Below, piece by piece: positions 9,641-17,537 of a stretch of DNA of 64,000 nucleotides. The stretch is from Frigoribacterium sp. CFBP 13712 (GTDB lineage: Bacteria > Actinomycetota > Actinomycetes > Actinomycetales > Microbacteriaceae), in NCBI RefSeq assembly GCF_014842255.1, contig NZ_JACYVH010000002.1, positions 420,519 through 484,518 of the forward strand, in the 5' to 3' direction. Within the stretch, counting starts at the first letter, position 1; each line of letters opens with the position of its first letter. Under the pieces are notes generated by a model that worked only from the letters and a program-made list of their open reading frames with translations, was not told the DNA's origin and did not search any database. The position numbers were made by a program, and so were the translations under genes.

Positions 9641-9670
9641 GCGGCCCGTCGCATCCGTGCGGCGGGCCGC
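9641..9670 (+). terminator. Terminator after the stress-protein gene
   Basis: A 13-bp stem, GCGGCCCGTCGCA with TGCGGCGGGCCGC (one wobble), around a TCCG loop. Confidence 0.7.
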
Positions 9671-9702
9671 TCGTGCGTCAGGACATCGCTTGGTGTGCGA
9701 AT

Positions 9703-9717
9703 CATTGGTACACTAAC
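9703..9717 (+). promoter_or_regulatory. Leaderless promoter with possible MarR-type operator
   Basis: TACACT at 9709-9714 lies eight bases before the GTG at 9723. It is embedded in the imperfect dyad TTGGT-AC-ACTAA (one mismatch), a shape and AT-richness typical of MarR-family operators. The regulator encoded second in this operon could act here; that is inference. Confidence 0.4.
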
Positions 9718-9722
9718 TGATC

Positions 9723-9983
9723 GTGAGCCCGAGACGAGATGACCGCGAACCCCGCAGCTACGAGCACGGCAGCCGCTTCGGCGACCTGATCGAGGGGCTC
9801 AACCGGCGTCTGCGTCCGTACATCGGCGGGGCGCAGCTCGGGCTCAAGAACGAGGCGCCCCTCGTGCCGCCCGTCCACGGGGGAGCCTGCCCGCTCTGCG
9901 GCCACCCGATGGACGAGCACGTCGTCGACCGCTCCGGTGTGCGGACGATGCTGCACTGCCCGGCACCGCAGGCCGAGCGGTGA
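9723..9983 (+). CDS. Small zinc-ribbon-like protein
   Basis: An 86-residue protein with a basic N-terminus and a C-terminal candidate metal site: CPLCGHPMDEH followed by HC near residue 79, giving three Cys plus His ligands. It starts at GTG and probably lacks a leader. Its stop overlaps the start of the OhrR-type regulator by four bases (GTGA), so the pair is one operon. No named family is recognised. Confidence 0.7.
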   Translation: MSPRRDDREPRSYEHGSRFGDLIEGLNRRLRPYIGGAQLGLKNEAPLVPPVHGGACPLCGHPMDEHVVDRSGVRTMLHCPAPQAER

Positions 9984-10465
9984 CCACGCCCATCGCTCAG
10001 GCGGTGCCGACCGGCCCGCCCGCGGCCGATCGTCCGCAGGTCGACCCGCTCGCCCTCGAGAGTCAGATCTGCTTCGCGCTCTCCGTCGCGTCCCGCAGCG
10101 TCGTCGCCGCCTACCGCCCGGTGCTCGAGCCGCTCGGGCTGACGCACCCCCAGTACCTCGTGATGCTCGCCCTCTGGCAGGGCCCCGCGCTCGCCCTCAA
10201 AGACCTGGCGACGGCGCTGCGTCTCGACCCCGGCACGCTCTCGCCGCTGGTCAAGCGGCTCGAGGCGCAGGGGCTCGTGACGAGGAGGCGCGGGTCGACG
10301 GACGAGCGCACGCTCGCCATCGCACTCACCCCCGCCGGTGCCGTCCTCCGGGCCGAGGCCGAGTCGATCCCGGCGCGGATGATGGAGCGCCTCGGGGTCG
10401 AGCGCGACGAGCTGGTGGTGCTGCACCGGACCATGTCGAAGCTGATCGCCGCGGCGGAGGGCTGA
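9980..10465 (+). CDS. OhrR-like MarR-family regulator
   Basis: A 161-residue winged-helix regulator. The segment ESQICFALSVASRSVVAAYRP, then LGLTHPQYLVMLALW, is the OhrR subgroup pattern, with the conserved peroxide-sensing cysteine near residue 31 and the paired tyrosines. The recognition helix is around LRLDPGTLSPLVKRLEAQGLV and the wing around RRGSTDERT. OhrR proteins normally repress ohr in response to organic peroxides, but no ohr gene is present here; the partner is a zinc-ribbon protein. Family is confident, ligand is inference. Confidence 0.85.
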   Translation: MTTPIAQAVPTGPPAADRPQVDPLALESQICFALSVASRSVVAAYRPVLEPLGLTHPQYLVMLALWQGPALALKDLATALRLDPGTLSPLVKRLEAQGLVTRRRGSTDERTLAIALTPAGAVLRAEAESIPARMMERLGVERDELVVLHRTMSKLIAAAEG

Positions 10466-10523
10466 CCCGCGCCTCCTCGGCGGGTGCTCTGTCGGTGCCT
10501 CCGGGGATGTCTCGGCGACGGGC

Positions 10524-10826
10524 TCAGCGGAGGGGCAGCGGTGCGTGCGCGTCGCGGGACCAGCTGACGGCGAGCGAGTCGTCGAGCGTGCGGATGGCGA
10601 GCTCGGAGCGGAGGGAGTCCTCGAAGTGACGCGCCGATCGCTCGTCGGCCACGACGACGTCGAGCCGCAGCGAGCCGACCTCGTCGGTCACGAGCACGGG
10701 GCCGTCGGAGAAGCGCACGAGGTACTGGTGCGCGGCGATCGGGAGGCTCTCGTAGTGGCTGCGGAGGCTGCGCTCGAGCAGGCGCACGGAGTCGCTGCCG
10801 GTGGTCGGCGTCACACGGGCGCTCAT
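10524..10826 (-). CDS. DUF2218 family protein
   Basis: About 100 residues with the DUF2218 layout: MSARVTPTTGSDSVRLLER, then RSHYESLP, a beta-rich LRLDVVVADERSARHFEDSL and the C-terminal SLAVSWSRD. The function of the family is unknown; members often sit next to siderophore or iron genes, which is not the case here. The start is uncertain: 10826 gives the family-like N-terminus but has no good ribosome site, and starts up to 10865 are possible. It converges on the MarR gene. Confidence 0.7.
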   Translation of the reverse strand: MSARVTPTTGSDSVRLLERSLRSHYESLPIAAHQYLVRFSDGPVLVTDEVGSLRLDVVVADERSARHFEDSLRSELAIRTLDDSLAVSWSRDAHAPLPLR

Positions 10827-11013
10827 CGCGATCATGCGGGCATGCTGCCCTGCCGAGGCGTCCACGGGGTGAACGGGACGTGTCGGGCCGGCCGAGAGTC
10901 ATCCGCGGGTGGGCGGGAGTCACCCGGTCCCCTTCTTGGGGGACCGGCTCCGCGGGCGATATCGTCGCCTCTGGCGGAACCCGAACCCGCCACCCGTCAG
11001 GAGAACACCCCCC

Positions 11014-12483
11014 ATGAACCGACTCACCGGCATCGTCGCCGTGGCAGCGATCCTGTCTCTGGGGGTGGCGGCCCCGGCCGTCGCAGCCCCCTCGGGCACG
11101 AACAGCACCAGCAGCACGAGCAGCACCAGCAGTGCGAAGGGTTCGACCGGCCCGAAGACCGCGACCGGCCCGAAGGGCGCGACCGGCCCGAAGACCGCGA
11201 CCGGCCCGAAGAAGAAGGCCGTCGTCAGGGCCCCCTCCGCCCCGCGGTCGGTCACGGCCACCGCAGTCGGGGCGACCTCCGTGGACATCGGCTGGAAGGC
11301 CCCGGCGTCGACCGGCTCGCCGGCCCTCGCGGGCTACTCGGTCACCCTCGTCTCGGTCGGCGGGCATGCCGTCGGGCGGACGATCCGGGTCGGCCCGACG
11401 GTGCGGACCGCTCGCATCACCGGGCTGACCCCCGGCAGTCGCGCGCGTCTCGAGGTCAGGGCGCGGAACGCGTCGGTCTCGAGCGTCGCCGCCGCGGTGT
11501 CGTTCACGCCCGCGACCGCGCCCGTCACCCCCGTGGACGAGGGGACCGCCGTCTTCGCCGTGACGAACGGACGCATCGTTGTGTTCCCGGCCGTCGACTC
11601 GGCGCCCCTCGACGTCGCTGCGGCGCCGGCCGCACCCGGCGGCTACGACGTGGCCGCGAACGGCGACGTCACGGTGCTCGACTCGACGGCCGGCACTCTC
11701 GTCCGGTACCCCGCCACCCAGGCGGCCCCGGTCACCCTGGCCACCGGGCTGGCGGGCGCCGACGAGCTGCATGTGTCGCCGAAGGGCGTCGCGTACCTGC
11801 TCACCGCCTCGGGCTCGCTCGTCGAGTTCGGCGTCGACGGCACCCGCCGCACGGTCGCCGCGTCGTTCCCCTCGGCGCCCCTGCAGCTGACGGTGCGGGC
11901 GAACGGCGACGTCGTCGTGCTGTACACCAGCGTGCTGCGCACCTACCCGGCCGGCGGCGGCGCCCCGGTTGAGAGCGCCTTCTCGCAGGGCACCACCCGT
12001 CTCGCCGACCTCGTCGCCGGCGCCGGTCGCACGAACTACTTCGAGGCCAACAGCGGCGGCGCCGTGGGTCTCCAGTTCTGGTCGACGGACGACGGCTCCG
12101 GCACCTCGGGCGGCAGCCCCTCGCTCACCGACCGCACCATCTACGCCGCGGGCGGCTACGGTCTGAACGGTTCGTTCTACTCGCTGCAGGCGACGACGTT
12201 CTGCCTGCCGCAGGGCGCGAACCGTCCGCCGTGCACGGCCGACCTCGCCACGAAGGACGTCGCCGTCACCTCGCCGAGCGGCGTCCGCACGGTGGTGCCC
12301 GCCACCGGTCTCGCCCTGCAGAGCCAGACGCGACCCGGCAGCATCGCGGCCGACGCCGACGGGGTCCTCTTCGTCGGGCTCGCCAGCGGTGCCACCCCCG
12401 GGCTCTGGAGCATCGCCCCCGCAGGAGGCGCGGCGCAGCTGGTCGAGGAGGGCGCCTTCACCGACGTGCAGGTGATCGACTGA
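11014..12483 (+). CDS. Secreted FN3-domain / beta-propeller protein
   Basis: A 489-residue exported protein. A signal peptide (MNRLTGIVAVAAILSLGVAA..AVAA) is probably cut near residue 25. A Ser/Thr linker and six-residue repeats of the type TATGPK/GATGPK (about 43-66) follow. Then comes an FN3 domain (about 72-165, APRSVTATAVGATSVDIGWKAP and the ITGLTPGSRARLEVRARN strand). The rest is propeller-like repeats (VLDSTAGTLVRYPAT, HVSPKGVAYLL, IAADADGVLFVGLA). AGGAG upstream supports the start. It is probably a surface or matrix protein; ligand unknown. Confidence 0.8.
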   Translation: MNRLTGIVAVAAILSLGVAAPAVAAPSGTNSTSSTSSTSSAKGSTGPKTATGPKGATGPKTATGPKKKAVVRAPSAPRSVTATAVGATSVDIGWKAPASTGSPALAGYSVTLVSVGGHAVGRTIRVGPTVRTARITGLTPGSRARLEVRARNASVSSVAAAVSFTPATAPVTPVDEGTAVFAVTNGRIVVFPAVDSAPLDVAAAPAAPGGYDVAANGDVTVLDSTAGTLVRYPATQAAPVTLATGLAGADELHVSPKGVAYLLTASGSLVEFGVDGTRRTVAASFPSAPLQLTVRANGDVVVLYTSVLRTYPAGGGAPVESAFSQGTTRLADLVAGAGRTNYFEANSGGAVGLQFWSTDDGSGTSGGSPSLTDRTIYAAGGYGLNGSFYSLQATTFCLPQGANRPPCTADLATKDVAVTSPSGVRTVVPATGLALQSQTRPGSIAADADGVLFVGLASGATPGLWSIAPAGGAAQLVEEGAFTDVQVID

Positions 12484-12501
12484 CCCCTCCGGCGCGTCGT
12501 C

Positions 12502-13236
12502 TCAGAGGCCAGGGGCCGCTTCGCGCTCGTCGTCGAACTCGGCCACGGTGGCCGTGATCAGCGCCTGCGCGGCGGCGAAGGCCCCGTCGGCGTCGCCGTC
12601 GGCGAGGGCGTCCGCCAGGGCGTGGTGCCGGGCGGCGCTGGCGGGGGTGTACTCGGTGATGGTGAAGCGTCGCTCCTCGGTGCGGGTACGCAGCAGCGCT
12701 TCGACCGTCGTGGCGAAGTGGCCGATGACGGCGTTGCCCGAGCCGTGCAGGATCGCCGAATGGAACGCGATGTCGGCCTCGAGGTACTTCCGCCCGTCGC
12801 CCTCGACGCCGGCTTCGACCATCGCGCTGGCCGCCTGGCGGACGAGCGCCGCCTGCAGGGGGTCGAGCCGCCCCGCGCTGAGGCGGGCGGCCACCGGTTC
12901 GAGGCCGAGTCGCAGCTCGAGCAGCTCGCGCATCTGCGTGTGGTACTCGGGCCCGCGGCCGCGCCACACGATGATCTGCGGGCTCATCAGATCCCACGAG
13001 GCGCGGGGGAGCACCTGGGTGCCGACCCGCTGGCGCGGCTCGACCATGCCGAGCGACTGCAGCACCCGGAGCGACTCGCGGAGCACCGAGCGGGAGACCG
13101 AGAATCGGACGGCGAGCTCGTCGAGGTTCACGATGGACCCCGGGCCGAGTCGACCGTCGACGATCTCCTGACCGAGGACGTCGACCACCTGAGCGTGCAG
13201 ACCGCGCTCACGGGATGACTGGAGTCCGGGCGTCAT
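12502..13236 (-). CDS. GntR/FadR-family regulator (FCD domain)
   Basis: A 244-residue regulator with an N-terminal GntR winged helix (DELAVRFSVSRSVLRESLRVL, VEPRQRVGTQVLPR) and a C-terminal FCD ligand domain holding the metal-binding pattern ADIAFHSAIL plus ARHHALADAL. AGGAG six bases before the ATG fixes the start. It is divergent from gluconokinase, so it most likely represses gluconate use and responds to gluconate or its 6-phosphate; this is inferred from position. Confidence 0.9.
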   Translation of the reverse strand: MTPGLQSSRERGLHAQVVDVLGQEIVDGRLGPGSIVNLDELAVRFSVSRSVLRESLRVLQSLGMVEPRQRVGTQVLPRASWDLMSPQIIVWRGRGPEYHTQMRELLELRLGLEPVAARLSAGRLDPLQAALVRQAASAMVEAGVEGDGRKYLEADIAFHSAILHGSGNAVIGHFATTVEALLRTRTEERRFTITEYTPASAARHHALADALADGDADGAFAAAQALITATVAEFDDEREAAPGL

Positions 13237-13298
13237 CGTCAGCTCCTGGGATCGGGGCGAGGGCGCCTTGCCGGGTGGGTCGCCCTGTGGCAGACTCC

Positions 13299-13320
13299 AT
13301 AAATCTGATTTATCAGCATC
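13299..13320. promoter_or_regulatory. Candidate GntR operator between gntR and gntK
   Basis: Two overlapping dyads occur in the only AT-rich patch of this spacer: ATAAAT-CTG-ATTTAT (13299-13313) and CTGAT-TT-ATCAG (13305-13316). They lie about 65 bases upstream of the GntR start and fit autoregulation plus control of gntK. Confidence 0.5.
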
Positions 13321-13450
13321 GATCAGATCGACTCGCGCCTCAAGACTGCCAGATCGACGGGTGGCCGGCGCGAGGCCCCGCCCGTTCGAACCCGCACCAT
13401 CCCCCTGACGACGAGGTCGCGACGACGCGTCCTCGAAAGGACGCGACAGC

Positions 13451-13531
13451 ATGACCCCCAGCGCTGCGGCACCCGCCGCCCCCACCACTCCGAGCAGCGA
13501 GACGCCCGTGTCGGCAGGCGGGGTCGTCTGA
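13451..13531 (+). CDS. 26-residue upstream ORF coupled to gntK
   Basis: ATG with a GGACG-type site about 11 bases upstream opens a short Ala/Pro/Thr frame that stops at TGA, overlapping the gntK ATG as TGATG. It contains no gluconate-related or attenuator-like codon run. It may only deliver ribosomes to gntK, which has no ribosome site of its own. Confidence 0.4.
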   Translation: MTPSAAAPAAPTTPSSETPVSAGGVV

Positions 13532-14082
13532 TGGCCGTCGTCGAGAACGCGGGTCGCGCCTCCTCGGGGCCGTACGCCACCGATCCCGTGCTGGTCGTGA
13601 TGGGCGTCTCCGGCTCGGGCAAGTCGACGCTCGCCGCGATGCTCGCCGAGCAGCTCGGCTGGGACTTCTACGAGGGCGACGACCTGCACCCCGACGAGAA
13701 CGTCGCCAAGATGGCCGCGGGCACGCCCCTCGACGACGACGACCGGGCCCCCTGGCTCGACACGGTGTCGTCGTGGATCATCGAGCACGCCATGGCGGGC
13801 GTGCCGGGCGTCATCACCTGCTCGGCGCTGAAGCGCAAGTACCGCGACGTGCTGCGCGAGCACAACGTCGTCTTCGTCTACCTCCGGGGCACCCGCGAGA
13901 TGCTCGGCGACCGCATGGCGTCGCGCGAGGGGCACTTCATGCCGAGCGCTCTGCTCGACTCCCAGGTCGCCACGCTCGAGCCGCCGCAGGCCGACGAGCG
14001 GCACGTGGTCGTCGACGCGGGGCGCGCACCCGCCGAAGAGGTCGACGACGTCATCCGGCTGCTGGGTCTGACGCGCGCCTGA
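13531..14082 (+). CDS. gntK: Gluconokinase
   Basis: A 183-residue P-loop kinase that phosphorylates gluconate to 6-phosphogluconate. The Walker A is GVSGSGKST (about residue 25), followed by the family motifs FYEGDDLHP and NVAKMAAGTPLDDDDRAPWL, then CSALKRKYRD and EGHFMPSALLDSQ. The thermoresistant GntK subfamily has this length. It starts at ATG 13531, coupled to a short upstream frame. No gluconate permease is in the window. The divergent FCD regulator probably controls it. Confidence 0.95.
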   Translation: MAVVENAGRASSGPYATDPVLVVMGVSGSGKSTLAAMLAEQLGWDFYEGDDLHPDENVAKMAAGTPLDDDDRAPWLDTVSSWIIEHAMAGVPGVITCSALKRKYRDVLREHNVVFVYLRGTREMLGDRMASREGHFMPSALLDSQVATLEPPQADERHVVVDAGRAPAEEVDDVIRLLGLTRA

Positions 14083-14149
14083 GCGGGGCCGAGCGGGGCC
14101 GAGGCGTCCGCCCGCGCGGGGGACCGGCTGGTCGTCGGCCCCCTCGGGG

Positions 14150-14623
14150 TCAGGCGGGTGCGCCGGCCAGCGCCGCCACCGAGACGACCGTGGCCTGGTC
14201 GCGGTCGAGGTCGATGACCGCGAGGTGATCGAGGATGAGCACGGCGCCGACCGACAACGCCGCCTGCCGGGTCGCCGTGACGTGCGGTCGATACCCCGCG
14301 CCGTTCCGATCGGGGTCGTCCGCGGCCCAGCCGATCGACTCGAGCGCGGCGAGCAGGCTGGTGTGCAGCGCGGTCAGCAGCTCGGGCTCGACCAGGGCGA
14401 CCGGCGTGTCGCTGTCGCGCCCGAACCGGGCCGTGGCGCCGATCGCCGTGGGGATGGGCTGGGTGCCCGCGGCGACGCCCGCGACGGCCTCCTCGACCGC
14501 GTGGCGCCCCGACAGGGCGGTGAACGGCGGCACGACGGTGGCGTGCAGCGGCAGGCGCCCGACGGTGTGGCGGTCTCCGACGACGAGGGCGTCGATCGGG
14601 GCGATGATGGCGTAGTGCGGCAC
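14150..14623 (-). CDS. 2H phosphoesterase (2'-5' RNA ligase-like)
   Basis: A 157-residue protein carrying the two HxT motifs of the 2H phosphoesterase superfamily: LHATVVPPF near residue 26 and RPHVTATR near residue 116. Such enzymes act on cyclic phosphates or 2'-5' RNA bonds; the substrate here is unknown. I choose the GTG at 14623 because TAGCGT lies seven bases upstream (leaderless); a GTG nine bases further upstream overlaps that -10 box. Confidence 0.8.
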   Translation of the reverse strand: MPHYAIIAPIDALVVGDRHTVGRLPLHATVVPPFTALSGRHAVEEAVAGVAAGTQPIPTAIGATARFGRDSDTPVALVEPELLTALHTSLLAALESIGWAADDPDRNGAGYRPHVTATRQAALSVGAVLILDHLAVIDLDRDQATVVSVAALAGAPA

Positions 14624-14686
14624 GTCCGTCACGCTACGCGCGGGCCCCTGCGCGGATCGCCGACGGCGGCCCCGTCGGGGGACACA

Positions 14687-15202
14687 TCAGGAGGCGCGGG
14701 TCGGGCCCGTCGACCCCGGCGTGCGACCGCTCGCCGCGCGGGCCCGTGCCGTGTCGCTGCGCGGACCGACCGGGACCGAACGCGTCGCCTGCGCGAGTCC
14801 CGACACGGCGCTGTCGACGTACATGCTCTCGGCGCGGTCGACCACGAACGTCTCGTGCCAGATGCCGACGGCGCCCGGGGCCGAGCGGGCGCGACGGTTG
14901 AAGGCCGTCCAGGCCGGGCGGTGCGCCTGATCGGGCGAGCTCGCGTAGGCGTAGAGCTTCTCGAGCGACGTCCAGTACTGGACGAGCACCGGCCCGCCGC
15001 GGCCGATCGTGACGCGGAAGCCGGCGAGACCGCTGTCGGGGTCGCGCATGAGCTCCGTGAGCATCGGCGTCATGGCGCCGAAGACGGGCAGCCAGCGGTC
15101 GGGTCGCCACCAGCGATTGACGGTCATGCCGATCAGGAACACCACGAGCTCGCCGTCGTGCTCGTGCGTCGTGCGGCTCGGCTTCGGCTTGACTCTCGTC
15201 AT
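14687..15202 (-). CDS. DUF4188 family protein (monooxygenase-like)
   Basis: A 171-residue protein with DUF4188 features: ELVVFLIGMTVNRWWRPDRW at about 18-37, GGPVLVQYWTSLEKLYAYA, and GIWHETFVVDRAESMYVD. The family has a ferredoxin-like dimeric fold related to small haem or cofactor-free monooxygenases; no substrate is known. AAGGAGAG just upstream fixes the start. The C-terminal ~25 residues are low complexity. It is divergent from a MerR regulator across a strong dyad and is its likely target. Confidence 0.8.
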   Translation of the reverse strand: MTRVKPKPSRTTHEHDGELVVFLIGMTVNRWWRPDRWLPVFGAMTPMLTELMRDPDSGLAGFRVTIGRGGPVLVQYWTSLEKLYAYASSPDQAHRPAWTAFNRRARSAPGAVGIWHETFVVDRAESMYVDSAVSGLAQATRSVPVGPRSDTARARAASGRTPGSTGPTRAS

Positions 15203-15217
15203 GGTCTCTCCTTAGAT

Positions 15218-15257
15218 GGATAGTGCGGCTCTCCAATAATGGAGAGTCCCGCTATCC
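15218..15257. promoter_or_regulatory. Dyad operator between DUF4188 and merR-type genes
   Basis: A 40-bp interrupted inverted repeat. The core CTCTCCA-ATAA-TGGAGAG (15229-15246) is perfect, and the outer arms GGATAG...CTATCC are also perfect. It sits between divergent starts, as expected for a MerR-family operator that controls both genes. Confidence 0.7.
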
Positions 15258-15273
15258 AATGTCAAGGGGAACC

Positions 15274-15882
15274 GTGCGCATCTCCCAGCTGGCCGACACG
15301 ACCGGGGTGCCCGTCGCCACGATCAAGTACTACCTGCGCGAGGGTCTGCTGCCCGAGGGCGAGCGCACGAGCGCCACCCAGGCGCAGTACGGCGACGACC
15401 ACGTGCGCCGCATCCGGCTCGTCCGGGCCCTCGTGGGCGTCGGCGGCCTCAGCGTCGCGACGGCGCGCAGCGTGCTCGAGCAGCTCGACGCCGAGCACGA
15501 CTCGGTCGCCGAGATGCTCGGAGTCGCCCAGGGGGCGGTGACCCCGACCGCCGTCGACGGGCTCGACGTCGGTCGCGCCCGTGCCCTCGTCGACGGCTGG
15601 GGGTGGACGATCGACCCCGGCTCGCACGACGTCCTCGCGGCCCTCGAGGTCGCGATCTCCGGGCTGGAGGCGGCCGGCTTCGATCTGCCCGACGGCCGGC
15701 TGGACGGCTACGCCGAGGCCATGGCGACGGTCGCCGAGGCCGAGATCGCCGGCATCCCGGTCGACTCGGTCGACGCCGCCGTGCAGTACGTCGTGCTCGG
15801 CACGGTGCTCGTCGAGCCGCTGCTGCTCGCGCTCCGTCGCCTGGCCCAGCAGGACGCCTCCTGGCGCCGCTTCGGGGTCTGA
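15274..15882 (+). CDS. MerR-family transcriptional regulator
   Basis: A 202-residue regulator starting at GTG 15274, preceded by AAGGGG; an ATG 15 bases upstream lies at the operator and has no ribosome site. The N-terminal helix-turn-helix is RISQLADTTGVPVATIKYYLREGLLP, the subgroup with a KYYLREGLL wing. A coiled effector segment and a helical C-terminal domain follow. No cysteine metal site is visible, so a metal sensor is unlikely. It probably controls the divergent DUF4188 gene and itself. Confidence 0.9.
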   Translation: MRISQLADTTGVPVATIKYYLREGLLPEGERTSATQAQYGDDHVRRIRLVRALVGVGGLSVATARSVLEQLDAEHDSVAEMLGVAQGAVTPTAVDGLDVGRARALVDGWGWTIDPGSHDVLAALEVAISGLEAAGFDLPDGRLDGYAEAMATVAEAEIAGIPVDSVDAAVQYVVLGTVLVEPLLLALRRLAQQDASWRRFGV

Positions 15883-15885
15883 CAC

Positions 15886-15947
15886 CGCGCCTCCTGCCGG
15901 GCGTGGGGCGGCTCGTCCGTCGACCGGGCGGGATGTCAGGAGGTGCG
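15886..15947. repeat. Inverted pair of the dispersed motif between converging genes
   Basis: CCGCGCCTCCTG just after the MerR stop faces CAGGAGGTGCGG, which overlaps the MFS stop codon; one pair is a wobble. The gap is about 40 bases. It may act as a bidirectional terminator. Confidence 0.45.
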
Positions 15948-17363
15948 GGCCCCGCCCCGCAGACCGACGAACGAGACGACCGCGCTCGCCCCGAGCAGCA
16001 GGGCGACCACGACGACGACGCGATGGAACCCGTCGACCGTCAGCGCGCCTCCGGCGATGACGCCCAGGAACGCGACCGCGACCAGCCCGGAGACCCGTGA
16101 GATCGCGTTGTTCACGGCGGAGGCGATCCCCGACTGCGCGGCCGGGATCTGCGACAGCACCGTCGAGGTGAGCGGTGCGACCGTCACTGCCAGACCGAAT
16201 CCGAACAGGACGACGCCCGGCACGATCTGCCACCAGACGTCGATCGGCTCGCGGACGAGCAGCATCCAGAGGAACCCCGCCGCCGTGATCAGGGGCCCGA
16301 CGGTCATGAACGGGCGCGGGCCGTGCCGGGCGGCGAGGGTGCCGAACAGGGTCGAGAACAGCAGCGACACGATCGTGGTGGGCAGGGTCACCAGCCCGGC
16401 GAGCGTGGCCGAGAGCCCCGCGAGCTCCTGCACGACGAGCGGGATGGTCAGCGTGCCGAGGTTCAGGGCGGAGTAGACGCCGACGGTGGCCAGGTTGCCG
16501 ACCGTGAAGGCGCGGGTGCGGAAGAGCGAGAGCGGCATCATCGGGGCGGGGGCGCGGCGCTCCCACCAGACGAAGGCGACCAGCGCGGCGAGGCCGACGG
16601 CCAGCGGCACGACGACGAACCAGGCGCCGAAGCCGACCCGCTGCCCCTCGATCAGCGCGAAGACCGGGCCGGCGAGACCGACCGCGGCGAGCACGGCGCC
16701 GATCGCGTCCACGCGCGGGGGAGCACCGACCGAGCCGCGGTGCGCATCGCCGGGGAGGCGCGTCATCAGCAGCAGGGTCAGCACGACGGGCACGACCACG
16801 ACGGCGAACACCCAGCGCCAGCCGATCGTGTCGACGAGGGCCCCGCCGGTCAGCGGGCCGATCAGGAACGCGACGCCCGTCCAGGCCGTCCAGCTGCCGA
16901 TGGCCCGGCCCTGCGCCGGGCCGCTGAACGTCGACGTGATCAGCGCGAGACTGCTCGGGACGAGCAGCGCCGCCGCCACGCCCTGCAGAGCGCGCGCGGC
17001 GATCAGCAGACCGGGGTCGGGCGCGAGGGCGGCGAGCACGCTCGTGACGGCGAACGCGATCAGACCGGCCCGCAGCACCCGCACGCGGCCGAAGGTGTCG
17101 CTGAGCGAGCCGGCCACGAGCATCAGCGAGCCGAGGGCCAGCAGATAGGCGTCGACCACCCACTGCTGCAGGGCGAGGTCGGCGCCGGCGGTGGCCCCGG
17201 TGCCCGAGCCCGCGAGCTCGCGCGCGATGACGGGCAGCGCCACCGTCACGATCGAGCCGTCGAGGAACGCCACGAACGACGCCAGCACCGCCACGACGAG
17301 GACGACGCGCCGGCCGCGCAGGGTGGCGGCGTCGTCGCTCGGGGCCGGGGGAGGTGTGCTCAT
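15936..17363 (-). CDS. MFS transporter, DHA2 (EmrB/QacA) type
   Basis: A 475-residue drug/proton antiporter with about 14 predicted membrane helices. Typical motifs are FLDGSIVTVALPVI in helix 1, motif A DTFGRVRVLRAG after helix 2, and RALQGVAAALLVPSSLALI. It is likely an exporter of toxic compounds; the substrate is unknown. The start ATG lacks a clear ribosome site. It reads toward the MerR gene and is separated from upstream ligD by a long hairpin. Confidence 0.88.
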   Translation of the reverse strand: MSTPPPAPSDDAATLRGRRVVLVVAVLASFVAFLDGSIVTVALPVIARELAGSGTGATAGADLALQQWVVDAYLLALGSLMLVAGSLSDTFGRVRVLRAGLIAFAVTSVLAALAPDPGLLIAARALQGVAAALLVPSSLALITSTFSGPAQGRAIGSWTAWTGVAFLIGPLTGGALVDTIGWRWVFAVVVVPVVLTLLLMTRLPGDAHRGSVGAPPRVDAIGAVLAAVGLAGPVFALIEGQRVGFGAWFVVVPLAVGLAALVAFVWWERRAPAPMMPLSLFRTRAFTVGNLATVGVYSALNLGTLTIPLVVQELAGLSATLAGLVTLPTTIVSLLFSTLFGTLAARHGPRPFMTVGPLITAAGFLWMLLVREPIDVWWQIVPGVVLFGFGLAVTVAPLTSTVLSQIPAAQSGIASAVNNAISRVSGLVAVAFLGVIAGGALTVDGFHRVVVVVALLLGASAVVSFVGLRGGARTS

Positions 17364-17415
17364 GCTGCACTCAACACCCGGGAGATCCCGAGTGATACCC
17401 CGCCGTCACCGTACG

Positions 17416-17475
17416 CCGCCACGAACTCGACATGCCGCCACGCGATTCGGTGGCGGGATGTCGAGTTCGTGGCGG
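17416..17475. repeat. Long imperfect hairpin between ligD and the MFS gene
   Basis: Two 26-base arms (beginning CCGCCACGAACTCGACAT on the plus strand) pair with one mismatch around an eight-base loop, GCGATTCG. The flanks repeat GGCGGTGT. It could stop ligD transcription before the MFS gene, but the size and AT-poor loop look more like an interspersed palindromic element. Confidence 0.7.
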
Positions 17476-17537
17476 TGTGGCGGTGTGGCGGTGGCGGGAG
17501 GCGCGGGCCGGGTCGCGCAGACCGCACGCCGCGAAAC

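Noticed and set aside
11142-11217. Collagen-like domain in the secreted protein
   Set aside because: The TATGPK repeats have six-residue periodicity without a glycine at every third position.
12502-14004. 500-residue reading of the GntR regulator
   Set aside because: The extra N-terminal half is the antisense of gntK; AGGAG before ATG 13236 gives the normal 244-residue protein.
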